From positions 680,001 through 744,000 of the forward strand of contig JAEMWC010000261.1 in the NCBI GenBank assembly GCA_016490735.1: DNA of 64,000 nt. Reading direction: 5' to 3'. The first letter of the stretch is position 1; every line of letters begins with the position of its first letter. The translations under genes were made by a program, and so were the position numbers. This document shows, one piece after another, positions 1 through 12,519 of the stretch. A model generated the notes under the pieces. That model worked only from the letters and a program-made list of their open reading frames with translations. It made no database searches and was not told the origin of the DNA. Source of the DNA: Pachyseris speciosa (taxonomy: Eukaryota > Cnidaria > Anthozoa > Scleractinia > Pachyseridae).

Positions 1-736
1 TAACTCTAGCCATGCGAACAGCTCAGGAACATTTTACCAGGGTGGATACATGACTGAAACTCAAATAGAAATGCAATTTAAATGGCTGAATATTTTTCCT
101 GAACAGATACAGCTGTAACTCTAGTTGTGCAAATGGCTGAATAATTTGTTTCGATCCGGAATTTGTGAGGGTCACAGGTTTGTCAGTTGTCCTTTAAGTG
201 TCACCCTCATTACCATTGCATTCTAACAGATGCAAATTTCTTTTCAAAGGGTAGTGGCAGCCATTTGAATGGCCTCTAAATATTCTTGGTTGGCTGACGA
301 ATGGCAAGTGAATGGCTAAACGCAGTTCAAATGCATAACTGTTAGTGTACATCTTGTCCTAAGAGGTCACAATTTATACACAAGCTCCCTGATTAGTGAA
401 AGGTTTTATAATCTAAGTACTTACTGTCACGTGAAAGGTTTCCCCTTCCCTGACTGGAAAGGCTGCCCTTTCCATTGCATCAAGCGACTGCTGAATTTCA
501 TTAGCTATCTATTTAACAAAAATAAAATAAAAATGCATTGTATACTCAGCCTAACTTTGACAGCTCAACCTGGTCAAAGCAGATGAAAGAGCACTTGGTT
601 GAGCTACCTTAAACGGGTGGACCTGGTTACATCTGGCTGGATGGAGAACATTCTAACTGTACTGTACAGGTAACTATGTGAGCTCCATGCATACCAGATG
701 GTATAATAATGTTATGGGCTTGGTGTAAGATGCATT
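1..736. other. AT-rich, no gene seen
   Basis: No convincing exon, RNA gene or intact repeat unit was recognised. The stretch repeats short phrases such as AAATGGCTGAAT several times (near 80, 133 and 290), which hints at an old degenerate repeat. Confidence 0.5.
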
Positions 737-738
737 TA

Positions 739-1266
739 CAGTCAAAACGCCTGAAGCATTCCGCCTAAATAATGATTAATGCGTTCATTAATCCAGAGCC
801 GCTTTGATTCTTGGCTTCAAATTTCGAAAAGTCAACTGAACATTGTAACCATCCAACCGTAGCATCCATTCGAATATCGAATAACATCTGAAATGGTCCA
901 GTATATTCCGCACTGCTTGTTCAGTTACCTTTAAATCTCGGGAAATTTCCCCTGTATGGTAACTTTGACTATAGGAATTTATCATCTCCTCTCTCATGGG
1001 AATGGAAAGAGCTTTACCTGGTTAATACAGACCTCCCAACACATTTCTGGCCGCATTTTACCCTTGCATGACGTGTAAATTTTCGGTATTTGGATACGCT
1101 ATGTGTCATTAGTCCAATCAACATTCGATATTCGAATGGACGCTACGGTTGGATGATTACAATGTTCAGTTGACTTTTCGAAATTTGAAGCCAAGATTCG
1201 AAGCGGCTCTGGATTAATGAATGCATTAATCGTTTTTTAGGCGGAACGCTTCAGGCGTTTTGACTG
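739..1266. mobile_element. Tc1/mariner-type palindromic transposon remnant
   Basis: Two arms of about 148 bp (739-886 and about 1120-1266) are near-perfect reverse complements. Outer ends read CAGTCAAAACGCC and lie between TA dinucleotides (737-738 and 1267-1268), the target duplication typical of the Tc1/mariner superfamily. On the minus strand, 997-788 keeps an open frame of 69 residues containing GEISRDLKVTEQAVRNIL, which looks like the helix-turn-helix of a Tc1-like transposase DNA-binding domain. No catalytic DDE/D domain remains, so this is a non-autonomous or internally deleted copy. Superfamily assignment rests on TA flanks, CAGT ends and the HTH; it is inference. Confidence 0.7.
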
Positions 1267-1566
1267 TAAACATCAGTTACCGCTAGGACTTCAAAGGAAA
1301 TTGGTTTTGGATGTACAGCTGTACAATGTTTCTGTGCCTTAACCTTAATAACACTCCCTTGGATCACTTCCCTTAAAGCTTTCATCACCCTCTAGCCTTG
1401 AAACACTAAGAATGTATGATCTAACTAGGGTCACTGAATCAGGAGAACCTAGCATCATGGGGTGAGTTACAGATACATGACTGTAGATAATGTTTGTTGA
1501 GGGAGTCCTTACCTTGTCTTTCAAGAATGGCATCCTTCTAATCAATCTAAAAAATCCTTTCTTCAC

Positions 1567-1714
1567 CCTTTCTGGAAGACCTTAAAATCAAATAAATCAA
1601 CCAAAATCTTTTTAAACAAAAACTTAAGACTCATCTTTTTAACAACTATTTTTTTTTGTAAAATGCTTTGAACAGGACTGGATAAGCTCTATAGTTAGTA
1701 GTCTGTAGTTATTA

Positions 1715-1761
<47 letters not shown>

Positions 1762-1762
1762 A
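1567..1762 (+). mobile_element. LINE 3' end with (ATT)n tail
   Basis: A plus-strand frame through 1596-1640 reads like the basic C-terminal end of a non-LTR retrotransposon ORF2 (KIFLNKNLRLIFL resembles the usual FKxxLKTHLF ending). It is followed by a stop, a short 3' region with TGTAAAATGCTTTGAACAGG and an ATT microsatellite tail (about 1702-1760). This order is typical of truncated L2/CR1-like insertions. Short and decayed, so the family is not certain. Confidence 0.5.
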
Positions 1763-2357
1763 AAATGTTGCTTAAGACTGTTTTAAAAAATATCATGTGT
1801 ATTACTACAACTGTATGATATTTTTTTTGCTTTCTTGTTGTTTGACTAAATCTGAAACTCTATTAACTGTGTGCTTCAGAAACCTATTTTTTTTTCTCCT
1901 ATTGTGAATTTTAAACTTCCAACTTTTGTGAATGAACCTCATAAAAATTTATTAAAACCAAAATAATGTTGTAAGTTTGGTTTTGAAAATAATCTTGGAC
2001 TGAAAGAAAGTAACAAAGGTGATTAGATAATCATAATTCTGGGCCTTTTACTGCAAATTATGAAGTCAAACATAATTTAGTTCCATGCAAAAAAGTTAAC
2101 ACATTTTTTAGCATTCATGAGCATGATGCTTGTTTGAGTATTCATGTATAACAGATCTTGTGGTTTAAAACAGTTGGCTTTTGATTGAAATTCTTCAAAC
2201 CAGCCCAATGATTTTTGTTTCCCTTTGTTCTACATGTAGATATAAATCAAACTGACAAACAATAATGAAAAACACAGAGGTTTGAAGATTTACAGCTGTA
2301 TTAACCAGTCATAACAAATTTCTACTTGCTCAATGTTCCAGTATGGTTGACAAAAAA

Positions 2358-2655
2358 AACTTATTAAATAAATAAATAAATAATAACAACAACAACAACA
2401 ATAATAATAATGCTGGGCACTTGAGGACAGGCTTGATGGTCATGGTATGATCAGACGGTACAGGCCATCTTAGGCCACAGGCAGTGGCCCGATGTTCTGT
2501 ATTATTTCCTGAATGAGCAGTGATTTAACCACAATGAAAATGAAAATGAAAATGAAAATGAAAATGAAAATGAAAATGAAAATGAAAATGAAATGATATT
2601 GATATTGATATTGATATGATAATGATAATGATAATGATAATGATAATGATAATAT
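2358..2655. repeat. Compound microsatellites
   Basis: AAAT, AAC and AAT runs (2363-2410), then an unrelated 120-bp stretch, then AATGAA hexamers (about 2533-2592), ATTGAT hexamers (about 2595-2615) and GATAAT hexamers (about 2616-2652). The three hexamer types follow each other without a gap, suggesting stepwise mutation of one array. Confidence 0.9.
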
Positions 2656-2986
2656 TTTACCAGGGTGAACCCTTCAGCAAAAGCTGTTAAAAATGGATGC
2701 TCTGGGCATTAAAGTACTAATAAAAATGATGACAACTGAAAATAAAATTATGAAAATAAGAACCTATCCCATGTGTAAGTTAAAATAATAATTAATAGCT
2801 AATAAAAACTAAAACTTCGTCTAAGACCAAAACTTGTTTTACTATTAAAGTCCCTTACTTTTTTCACGGAAGAAGGCCCATCCAATCAACCAACGAAGAA
2901 TTTCTGTCACCAGCCAGACACATAAACAGTACATAACTGTATTCACAACAATCTGGAACAACAATAGGTGAACAAGTAATATTATA

Positions 2987-3163
2987 TATGTTGCAGGTAA
3001 AAATTAAATTCAGGTGAAAATTTTTTAACCTGGGTTGAATCTTAGTTCTCTTTGATTCTCTTTGTTTCCAAGCCCAAATTATGAATAATTAGGGCTAGGA
3101 AACAAAGGAAATTGATTTTCAACCTACAGTATTTTTTTTACCGGAATTTAATTTTTATTGTGG
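2987..3163. mobile_element. Palindromic MITE, family of 22.2-kb element
   Basis: The left end TATGTTGCAGGTAAAAATT, followed by AACCTGGGTTGAATCT, is mirrored by TTTTCAACCT and GGAATTTAATTTTTATTG on the right; the centre is a GGAAACAAAGG/CTTTGTTTCC hairpin. The same outer sequence bounds the larger element at 22171-23490. The right end has drifted. Confidence 0.6.
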
Positions 3164-4644
3164 CTAAATGTAATTCTACTTCTGATCATCACTCTGAGTC
3201 ATTGGTTGCACTGAGTCACATGACAGAGTGTGTGAACCTGGGAGATCAATTTGAATTCAAGGCAAGCTCTGCATTTTCGTTGTTTTGTAAGTCCACGGAA
3301 AAAGATTTAGATTACTGTCAAAATGAGAGGACCTTCAGGGCTCAAAGTTTACTTTTGGCTTTGGGAGCACTTGTGCTACCAGGTGTAAATTTCTAGGTGC
3401 ACTGTCAAAAATTTAGGCACACAGCCAAACATGTTACATAGCATACCGGTAGCTTAAAATACTGGTGGCACCAAAAAGCTTCAGACCTTGTATATAAGTA
3501 ATCATTTATCAATACATGTATGTTATCTTTATTCCAATTCTGTGTTTCTTCCTTTCAGGCTCTTACTGTATGTTGAAGATACATGTAACAATAACACTGT
3601 TACGTTTTTGTTTAATCAACCTTCTCCGCAATCTCAATAAGTATTACACTTTGTGTTACGATAAAGATAACAGAAAAATTCCACTTTCCATTTCCTTTGA
3701 AATTAATGTCAGAATAACTAAGACAATATACACTGTCAGTTTACTGCTCACAACCATTTCATTTCATTTTGATGTGCAATGCACTTTAGTTTTATTTTAA
3801 AGCTGGGTCTGTTGGCCATGATATACCAAGAGAATCAAATTTTGAAAGACTCCCTTAGAAAAGATATGGCGATTATTCGTTTCAGTAAAAATTTGTTAAC
3901 GGTCGAAACATGTGTCATTAAAATTCACTGAAGGAGTTTCAGAAGCATATGGTAGTCCAAGACCGTCTCATCATTTAGCTATAACACAAACATCAGTCAA
4001 CACCGGTAATTGATGGGAATTGGGAAGATTCCTTGCAATCTAGTTGACTTGCTGAAGTTGACATTTCTTCACGCAGTGTCAAAGGATGTGAAATTTGTGG
4101 AGAAAGCGATCTTGTCATGCCAGGAAGAGCATCTGGATTTGTTTCTTGTGATTAATTACTCGGAGAGCTGAAAGCTATTTATAGACAGCTATTATGTTGA
4201 AAGCCAATTTTGTGGTTTGTAAGTTAAGAGTTCTTTTAAGTTGACATTGGCAAACTCGATTGTCAGCGAGAAGCACATGCTTTGGAAGGTGGACTTCTCT
4301 CGCACATGTCAGCAGAGTCTTTACAAAACTGGGATTGAATGAAAACATTGTTCGGAGGACAGATAAAAAACACACTGGCACAAGGAATCCTGATTGTGTT
4401 ATAACTACTTTTTTATTTTAATTAACTATTTCAAGCTTCCTTTTCCTGTCTAACCAGTCAGAGTACATGAGGATGGTCAGGTAAGTAGCAATGAGCTCAG
4501 TCACACTGAACTTGTGCATTTTAGGTGCGCAAGTGTGATCACACATGATTTTTTAGCACACAATAAAAAATCTAGTCGCATGTGTGACCAGCTGGTCACA
4601 AACTTTGAGCCCTGACCTTCTAAAAGACAACATGGAATCGACCA
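3164..4644. other. No gene recognised
   Basis: Open frames here (for example 3112-3396 and 3516-3800 on plus, 4175-4381 on minus) are short, low-complexity and lack recognisable domains or splice context. Nothing supported as functional. Confidence 0.5.
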
Positions 4645-5310
4645 ATGGGAAATGTCTTGAAAAGAATGAATGCTGATTCAGCATCACCTAATGCTAAACG
4701 ACAAAAATCCATGACCGCAAGTTGCAATGAGCACAGCGACGATGTGTATGGAGATGAATCAGCTTACTTGGCAGATTCAACCACATTTCTTCAAGTTACT
4801 CGTGCTCAACAAGAGCCCCTGCCGCTGAAAAGTGCAAGCGAGGTTGATGACCCCTCAACAAGTTTCTTAGGCAATATCAGCCAAGATTACGATGTGGAAG
4901 AAAAGAGTACTGAGGCTGCAACCGTCAAACTGGCAGAATTTGCCAACAAACGTTTCTCTACTAAGCTTGGCGATGGGAAATACAGTGAGAAACTCGACAA
5001 ATATGGCTGCCCATCAAACTGCAACAAGATCACTGTACCAATGGTGAACCCTGAAAACTGGGACAAGTTTACCCATCAGGCTAAAAGGAGGGATATCCGG
5101 GTAGCCGCCATTCAGAAGGCAATATTGAAAGTTGGGGCCATTTTGACTGGCTCAGCCAGCAAAATCTTGGCTACCCTTGCTGAATCAAAAAGCCTTAACA
5201 TTGCCTCTACTCTGGAGGAACTCCTGACCTTCAATACAGTTGCTATTGCACTGTTAGGTCATAGAACTCAGAGTTTGTACCAGCACTGTTGTGATCTAAT
5301 CAGGCCTTGA
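4645..5310 (+). pseudogene. DIRS-like retroelement ORF1 (gag-like) remnant
   Basis: An ATG-initiated frame of 221 residues begins with a polar, Lys/Arg/Ser-rich segment, then a region with LAEFANKRFSTKLGD, a GCPSNC motif, VNPENWDK and a helical stretch ending in LLGH. This layout is like the gag-like ORF1 of DIRS-type tyrosine-recombinase retroelements of cnidarians. The frame stops at 5310, but same-type sequence (an ALNKEYSALC-like stretch) continues past the stop in another frame to about 5590, so the ORF is broken. No RT follows directly. It may be a separate insertion or a rearranged part of the element at 6180-10660. Confidence 0.55.
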
Positions 5311-6301
5311 ACCTTGAACAAGGAATATAGTGCCTTGTGTTCGCCTCACATTCTGGCCACAATCACAGGAAAATTACGTGGAGATTAACTCCAGTCCCAA
5401 CTCAACAGTAACAAGGCCTTGAACAAAATTAGCAAACTTGTGGCTGGTAGCTCTACTCGCTGTTTTCACGACAAATCTGGCAATAACAAAACTGGAACTT
5501 GAGCTTTTTTTAGGCCAGAGGGGAACGAAACCCCATTACAACCAGAAAAAGCAGTGGGATTAAAAGAAACAGTGACTGTAAACTTCCCACTGACAGACTT
5601 ACTTGACCAAGTACAGCTGTAGATATTTATTTAATAATTTTGTATTGCTCTTTCCTGCTCTCACAAATTATTTTACTTGGTGATCAGACTGCTTTAAAGC
5701 TGGCCAACTGGTTGATTATGTAGAAAATTGGAAATTGATTACTTCTGGCCAGGAAATATCGTCTATGGTCCAGGGCCAACATATTGAATTTGAATCAGTA
5801 CCTTTCCAGAGGGAACCTCCATAACAGTCTGTTAAACAAACAAAGGTTGTTGCCATCAACACTGAAGTTAAAAAACTTCTTCAAAGTGTTATTGTAGTCA
5901 CAGGGCATGAGGAAAGAGAGTTTATATCTCCCACATTTATTAGACCCAAGAAGATGTAATTTCTGACGATTAAGTGTGCGAATTAGACAGAAATTGATAT
6001 CTCTACGGTACAGGAACACAAGGGCCTGGGTATGACTTGTGTGAGGCATGTTGGGTATCATGTTGTCTGTAAAGTGTTAGTTCATCACATGGTGAGCCAT
6101 TCTAGGCCTGCGTCAGTCTCTGTACTGTACATAATTAATGTTCTTTTGTTGATAATATTTTCCTCATTCCTCAGCATGAGCAAAGGCAATGTTTTGTAAG
6201 ATGAAATTGCCAGGATGATAGAAGCTAACAACCAGACCATGATGACATCAATGATGCAATTTTTTCAAAAATCTATTGGTGATTTGAAACAATTGCAAGT
6301 C

Positions 6302-8400
6302 AATTGAAGGGCTCAGTGGAAGAAGGTGTAAGTGATGATTTTGGCCATTTTGCTGATGTCGTCCAAATGAGCTGAACTTTTGCATGTGGCCTTTGATACT
6401 GTACATTAGAAAAACATTGCCCTATATTTTTTTTCGCTTTTTTGTGCTCAGTTTTCGAGAAAACACAGGCCGAAATACGCATTCAACACTTCACTTAGCA
6501 CAGTCTTCCACCAAGCCCTTCATTTGAAAACTAAGCGCGAAATGCTCGTAACTGACTTAAGACAACATGGAAAGTCTCTGCTCAATAAGGCATACTGTGC
6601 CATATGGCTTTTTGACTCATAAACAGCACACAAGATGCCCAGCTGACTTGGAAATATGCTGGGTCTACCTTTTTCTTGAATGCAGCACTTACTACAGGTG
6701 TTACAGTACTACCTGTGTTTTGCTTAATCATAGCGCTCAACAAGCTTGCTTGGCTCAGAAACAGCACACAGAAGCCTTGGTTGACCTTAAGTCAGCGCGC
6801 AAAGAGTTTGTCCGACTTGAAAACAGCATTCAAGGGGTTAGCGTTATGCACATGTCATCGGCTTCCCCGTGGGGTCGACCCCCGGGCTAACCAGGGGGAT
6901 TGTAAAATCAGACAAGCAAACTTGAGGAATTTCCCCGGGGGGTCGGGGAATCTCTCAAGACAAAGTCCCCTGGGTGAGGTGTCTTTCAGTTGAAAATCCC
7001 TGTGACATCCTTTTCAATCTTGAGAATTTCCCCACCCCCTAATCTTTGATCGTAAAACAATGTCAAGATTTTCCCCTACCCATGGGCAAAGAATCCCATC
7101 CATCTCCTTGTATTCCCTCACATATCTCCCTGGTAGGCCTGGGGGTCGACCCCACGGGGAAGCCGATGACATGTGCATTAACGTTAATTAAGTTAGACTT
7201 AACGGTGTTATTTGCATATTGTGAAATTGAATCGCTAATGTTCTTTCATGCGTCACACAACAAAGTGTTACAATATCTCGCTTGAAAATACATTTTGCTG
7301 TTTATCTTGTGTGAAAATACTTCTTGCTGATGTTTACCTTGCATGAAAATGCTTTTTGCTGATGTTTACAAGCCTCCACAGAAGCAAAATAACCAAGGTC
7401 ATCGCGGCTTTTAGCCAGCATGTTTTAACTGGTTTACAAAACACCACATGATAACGAATGCATTTTCGCTTTCAATATTTGCCTCATGCATCAACTTTTC
7501 CTTGCATTATATTCAGGATACTCATCGAAAATGGATGGACTTTCATCTTGCCGCTTTCCCTGTCTTAAATGATTTCTCTGTAATGTTTCTGAAGTGAAAA
7601 TAATCTACTGTACGCGTAGTCCGAGCAGATTTAATTCTGTCACGTCACCCGCGGGAACTTTTCACTGTGACAACGCCCTCTGTGGCTGCAATGAATTGTG
7701 GGAGAACTATGGCCTCCAAACGAGGGCAACACTCTCCAAACATCGGAGATTTTCAGCTTTAAGTCCAAAAACACCTCTCGTTTTCTGAACTTTTAGCACA
7801 GCAACCTTTGACAGATGGGCCAAGACTAGCAACGGAGTGCCACTTTTCAGACGAGAGTTGCTTTCAGACTTTTTATCGCCTGACCCCATAATCTGCATTC
7901 CAAAAACGGAGGGATTTAATGATTTGGAAAGCACAGAGAAAACTTCTTTGGATTCTTTCAGAGAAGCTAGTGGCTTGCGGGTATCAAGACTTCATGATGC
8001 CTTTCTACCACCAGGCGAGCAGGCAAACACTTGGGCATAATGCGATTAAATGGAACTCAGTACAGATCGAGCTGACCTCAACCGCGTATCAGTGAATCGA
8101 TGTTTAACCACCAAACTTATAGTCTATGTCACACTATCAACAATAAGTCCCTGTCAATCACTTCATGTCAAGTTTCAGTAATCCAAGCAGGAAAACTGTG
8201 CTAAGTGATGCATTGAATGCGTATTTTAGCCCAAGTTTTCTCAAAAACTGAAGGCAAAAAAGCAAAAAAAAATATACATGTAGGGCAATGTTTTTCTAAA
8301 GTATGAAAGGCCACATTGCAAAACTTCAGCTCATTTGGACAACATCAGCAAAATGGCCAAAATCGTCACTTACGCCCTTCTTCCACTGAGCCCTTCAATT
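6302..8400. mobile_element. 2.1-kb DNA transposon with long TIRs
   Basis: Ends are inverted copies: 6306 onward (GAAGGGCTCAGTGGAAGAAG) matches the complement of 8396 inward, continuing with modest divergence for about 200 bp (to about 6520 and from about 8180). Each end is flanked by AATT (6302-6305 and 8397-8400), a possible 4-bp target duplication or part of the terminus. No transposase was recognised inside; open frames at 7594-8040 have no familiar domain. It sits between blocks of the DIRS-like pseudogene and therefore is younger than it. Confidence 0.75.
6837..7188. mobile_element. Palindromic MITE nested in transposon
   Basis: Left arm (from about 6837: GCACATGTCATCGGCTTCCC then GTGGGGTCGACCCCC) is the reverse complement of the right arm ending about 7188, with about 50 bp of near identity. 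GC-rich compared with its surroundings. It lies wholly inside the 6302-8400 element, making a third layer of nesting. Confidence 0.8.
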
Positions 8401-8820
8401 CTTCAGACACCCAGATCTGCGAGATCAAGAAAATCAAGTTGGAGGAATCGAGGCGTTTCAAGAAGAAAGCAAACAAAGCCTATTTCAGATTCAACGTCAA
8501 GGTCCAGGACACCTTAGACATTAAGACAGCTGCCCAAGCGAATGCTTTGGACAAGGTCAAAGATTTGCTCCAGAAAGGTGAGAACTCATTTAAAGAACGT
8601 CAGACACACATCCCTCTTGCAAAGAAGTCCAAGTGGGGCTGGTCTACCATCCAGGAGTATAAGAAAAGCGAGATCACTGATGACTCCGACGATGAGAAGA
8701 ATATGTTCAAAAGCCAAAGTGCATGTCAAGACACATTAGATACAATGAGCCTCAAGATCGCCTTGCAGGATTTGTGGCCAGAAGGGATTCGGATGTCCAG
8801 GATTCAAGTCTCAAACATTA

Positions 8821-8839
8821 AAAAAAATAATAATAATAA

Positions 8840-8870
<31 letters not shown>

Positions 8871-8874
8871 AAAT
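8821..8874. repeat. AAT/AAAT microsatellite
   Basis: Runs of AAT followed by AAAT tetramers interrupt the gag-like remnant just before its zinc-knuckle relic. Confidence 0.85.
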
Positions 8875-9059
8875 TTCTCAAACATTTGGGGAAAGAAACT
8901 CTGTTCTTAGACAAATTCTAATGGTGAATGTGCAAAACAGGAATCAATCGAACCCAGGTAATTGCATTCAAGGCGAGAAGCCAGGACATTGGAGAGTGCA
9001 ATGCCTGACCTTTCAACCAAAGTCCAGCACAAGCATCTGACTAGAACCTTAAGAACAAG

Positions 9060-9622
9060 GTGTAGTCAATTCGTTTGTTACTAATAGAGGATGATGTACT
9101 TTTTCCTAGTCTGGGCATGCATTCTTCTTGGGCAGAACTCAATTCCTTTCTTGATCCTAATGAATTTGATTCTACTGTCAGTTTCCTAGGACCAACTTAT
9201 TACATGTATAACTCGTTAGAAAATGATCTTAAAGAATCTAATTCTCTCCACTCATTCAAAATGAAATTGAAAAAATATATATATGTGAATTATTAGTTAA
9301 AAATCTTGTTATAAATAGTTATCTTTCTTCACATGTCTGATATTATTTTTATACTCATTGTTACATGTACCATACTTGTCAACTCAGTCTATGTATTTAG
9401 TTAATTCACACTTAACCTCATTGTATTTTACTTTCGATCCTGGCCTTACTGTTAATGTTAACTTTATTTTTACACTGAGGGAGCCCAATGTCAATAAGCC
9501 TCATGGTTTCCTTTTGGGCTTCCTCGCCACTTTCATTTGCTTTGTGTAACTGTTTTGTTTTATCGTTATTTGTATTTTGTGGTAAAAATAATAAATAAAC
9601 ATAAACAAAAATAAACATAAAG
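9060..9622 (+). mobile_element. LINE 3' end inside DIRS remnant
   Basis: The frame at 9075-9296 ends with NSLHSFKMKLKKYI, the usual basic C-terminal pattern of a non-LTR retrotransposon ORF2 (SLxxFKxxLK). A 300-bp untranslated region and an A-rich tail with repeated AATAAACATAAA (9589-9622) follow. It separates the zinc-knuckle relic (about 9010) from the RT relic (about 9630), so it inserted into the DIRS element. The 5' part is missing, as in typical truncated LINE copies. Confidence 0.65.
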
Positions 9623-11334
9623 CATCAACGCAGGCAAAATCCAATACATCGGTTAGAGGCAGGTTAGCCAAATGCATCTCTGAGTGGGAAAGAATTGATG
9701 CTCCACGTTTTATTTTGGAAGTTATTCAAGAGGGCTATAAGATGAATTCCTCTTGTTTCTTTCCCTCCTCCAAAGCATAATGATAACAACTTATCTGCCA
9801 TCAGGGAGAAGGATTTTGTTTCTGAAGTGATTCACCACAATCGCCTGTAAACATTGTATTGAAGAACTAAATGGAGCGCCAGAAATTGTTAACCCCTTGT
9901 CAGTGTCCATTCAATCATCTGGAAAGAACAGACTAATACTGGACCTACTGCATGTTAATTTCTATGCTTACAAGCAAAAATTTAAATGCAAAGATATTAG
10001 GGTCACTCTTTTGATTATTTCCCCAGGGTTTTCGTTTTTTAAGTTTGACCTCAAATCAGGGTATTGTCATGCAGAGATTTTTTGTGATCACCGCAAGTTC
10101 TTGGTCTTTGGTTGGGATTTTGGTGATTGAAACACTCATTTATAGGTTTTCAATTTGCTGTCCTTCCACTCAGTTTGCTGTCAGCGCCGGATTTATTCAC
10201 AAAACTATTAAAGCCTCTTATTAGAATGTGGAGGTGTCATGGAATTCAAATTGTCATTTTTCTTGATGATGGTGCTAGGCAGTGGTCCTACTGAGCTTAT
10301 TGCTAAAATTAACAGCTTGAAGGTGCATAGTGAACTAACTAGGTTTGGTTTTCTTGTAAACTCTCAGAAGACCCAGTGGGATCCCTTTCACATTATAATT
10401 TGGTTAGGTGGTGTTATCGACACCAATCAGGGCAAAATGGCTGCCACGGATCAGTATTCAAATTTCTTTGTTTATCTGATTCTCTCAGTCGGTGTGAATC
10501 ACATGTAGTTCAGGCCAGGGACCTGAACTTGTTTATTGGCAAAGTTAATTTCTTGTCAATGCGGTCAGCAGCTTGTTGCTGTCACAAAATAACAAAAAAA
10601 AACTATGGTCAACTTGTAACAATGATGGTGCAAGAACTTGTCAAAAATATGAAAGTTTAAAGAGCAATCATGAAATACTGCATGTGCATACCTCAAAAGT
10701 CTCAAAAAGAGAACATCACGTAACGTTAAACAGGGCTCCAACATTCACAAAGGTTGAAGCATATTCAATGTCACTATTCCATAAATTGACAATCAACCTG
10801 AATGTCACACAATACAGCAATATGCACAAAATAAAATACACAGACAATAAAATGGCATTAACTGCAGGCCTTGAGACTAATGGTAGCCAGCTACAGTGTA
10901 GCCACAGACTAGTAAAAATTCCATTTTGGCTAGTGGATTTTGCACTTCACTAGCCATGTTGGCCAGTGAAAACTTCTAAGCACTGGAGGACCAGAAGGAA
11001 AACAAATGAAAATGAATTTCAAATGTATCACAAAAGGAAATCGAGTCATGTAACGAACAAACGATTGACTTTGATGTTTTTTCCCCATACTAAAGCAATG
11101 AATGACAAACAAACTGCTTCCCCAACATTTCCCAATTTGCTGCTGGTCATTGAGATTTGCCTCACTTTCCCCATTCAAATGGCCTGCTGCGAGAGAGGTA
11201 ATTCTTGTTGACGCTTGGTGTCTCCACTGTAGAAGCACTTACAGTGTAGCTCGAAGAGAAGTGAACAATGTAGATGCAGACGTGATGCTTAGCAATTGCT
11301 GACAAGTAGAAAATTTATAGAGTTTTCTATTTGG

Positions 11335-11705
11335 CATGTGAATTTGTGCGGTTATGACAAACAAAAATGGGATATCTCTGGTTCTATAAGGTGCACAAAG
11401 GTATAAATTGAAAAGGCAAAATTCTCTGCCTTATATGCTGAATGTCATTGTAAATTAAAGTGCTTATGGTGCACAGTTATATTGATGAGTTATTTCTTTA
11501 AAAGCAAAGTGTGTGATAATTTGTGCTGTCACAACAAACAAAAATGTGATATCTCTTGTTCTACAACTCAAGGAGCACAAAGGTGATTGAAACGGCAAAA
11601 TGCCCTGTCTTCTAAATGCTGAATTTCGTTATGAAAAATGGTGCTTATGATCTGCTGTTTATTGACGATTTATATCTTTGAAAGCAAGGTTTCGAAAGTG
11701 TTTCC
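11335..11705 (+). repeat. Tandem duplication, period about 177 bp
   Basis: Two diverged copies, each starting near AATTTGTGC and containing ACAAACAAAAATG followed by GATATCTCT, then GCACAAAGGT and GGCAAAAT. Copy 1 starts about 11335, copy 2 about 11512. Confidence 0.75.
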
Positions 11706-12092
11706 TTTTTCATCACGCTCCAGTGACGACAGACAGAGACAATTGAAATGGCAAAATACTATCTTAAGCAGCGTATTTATGTTAATAGTGTTTATGGTTT
11801 ATCAATACTCTTAAAATTATTTGTGGAGTCTTCGTTTGATTGAGTTATTTTATTTCAAGCCCTTAAAATTCAAGTCGCATTTTGCATTAACATCCTTGTT
11901 TAGAGACTGTTGAGTACTTGATGCAAGAATTTTGGATTTGACTGGAGTTAAAAATATGTTCTAACATCCAATTTCAAGGTTAGTTTGGTTTAATACACAT
12001 TGCTAGAGTATGTTAAATTTGTACCAGGGTCTATTCAAACATCAAACTTACTAATGTTTCTAATTTAAAAAGCTGATAAGTTGCACGTCAGT

Positions 12093-12519
12093 ATGGGCCA
12101 TGTTCTAAATGAGTAAGGGCCTGGGAATGAATCCAAACTTCATTGAAAATCAATGGCATTGAACTAAATCGATTCTCAAATGAAAGGGTACAGCTGTATC
12201 TCAAAATGAGTATTTTCAGCAAGTTTGAGTATGTTTGGTTGAAAAGCCACCAGATAACATGCATTTAAAACTTTAAAAAATCCTATACTAATGTCTCTAT
12301 TTCAGAAACTGTGCATGTGTCCCTCCAAACCATGCGCAGTCTCTAATTTTCACAATTTTCAAATGCATTTTTTGCAGCTCCAATTCAACTGAACAGCATC
12401 AAAGTTGGTTAGGGGACCATTTTTGAGATACTCTTTCATGCAGTGGAAACAATTTTTTCCAATCGATAAATTTTAAAAACCTTGTTTTCAGGCCCTTACT
12501 CATTTAAAACATGGCCCAT
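12093..12519. mobile_element. Palindromic-ended MITE
   Basis: ATGGGCCATGTTCTAAATGA at 12093 continues to GTAAGGGCCTG; the right end (about 12489-12519) is its reverse complement with few differences. The arms are about 30 bp around a 365-bp core without coding signs. Confidence 0.65.

Larger units (their letters stand above)
6180..10660 (+). pseudogene. Decayed DIRS-like retroelement, split by insertions
   Basis: Three blocks, in order, look like one element. (1) 6180-6301: a coiled-coil-like start (MIEANNQTMMTSMMQFF). (2) 8401-9010: EIKKIKLEESRRFKKKAN and a charged helical region, then a zinc-knuckle relic at about 8960-9010 (CIQGEKPGHWRVQC; the second Cys of C-x2-C is now Gly). (3) About 9630-10660: reverse transcriptase pieces in several frames, including KFDLKSGYCHAEIF (motif A region), FLDD-like traces near 10258 and SQKTQWDPFH. 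Many stops and frameshifts show it is long dead. A DNA transposon (6302-8400) and a LINE end (about 9060-9622) interrupt it. No recombinase domain was found. Confidence 0.65.
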
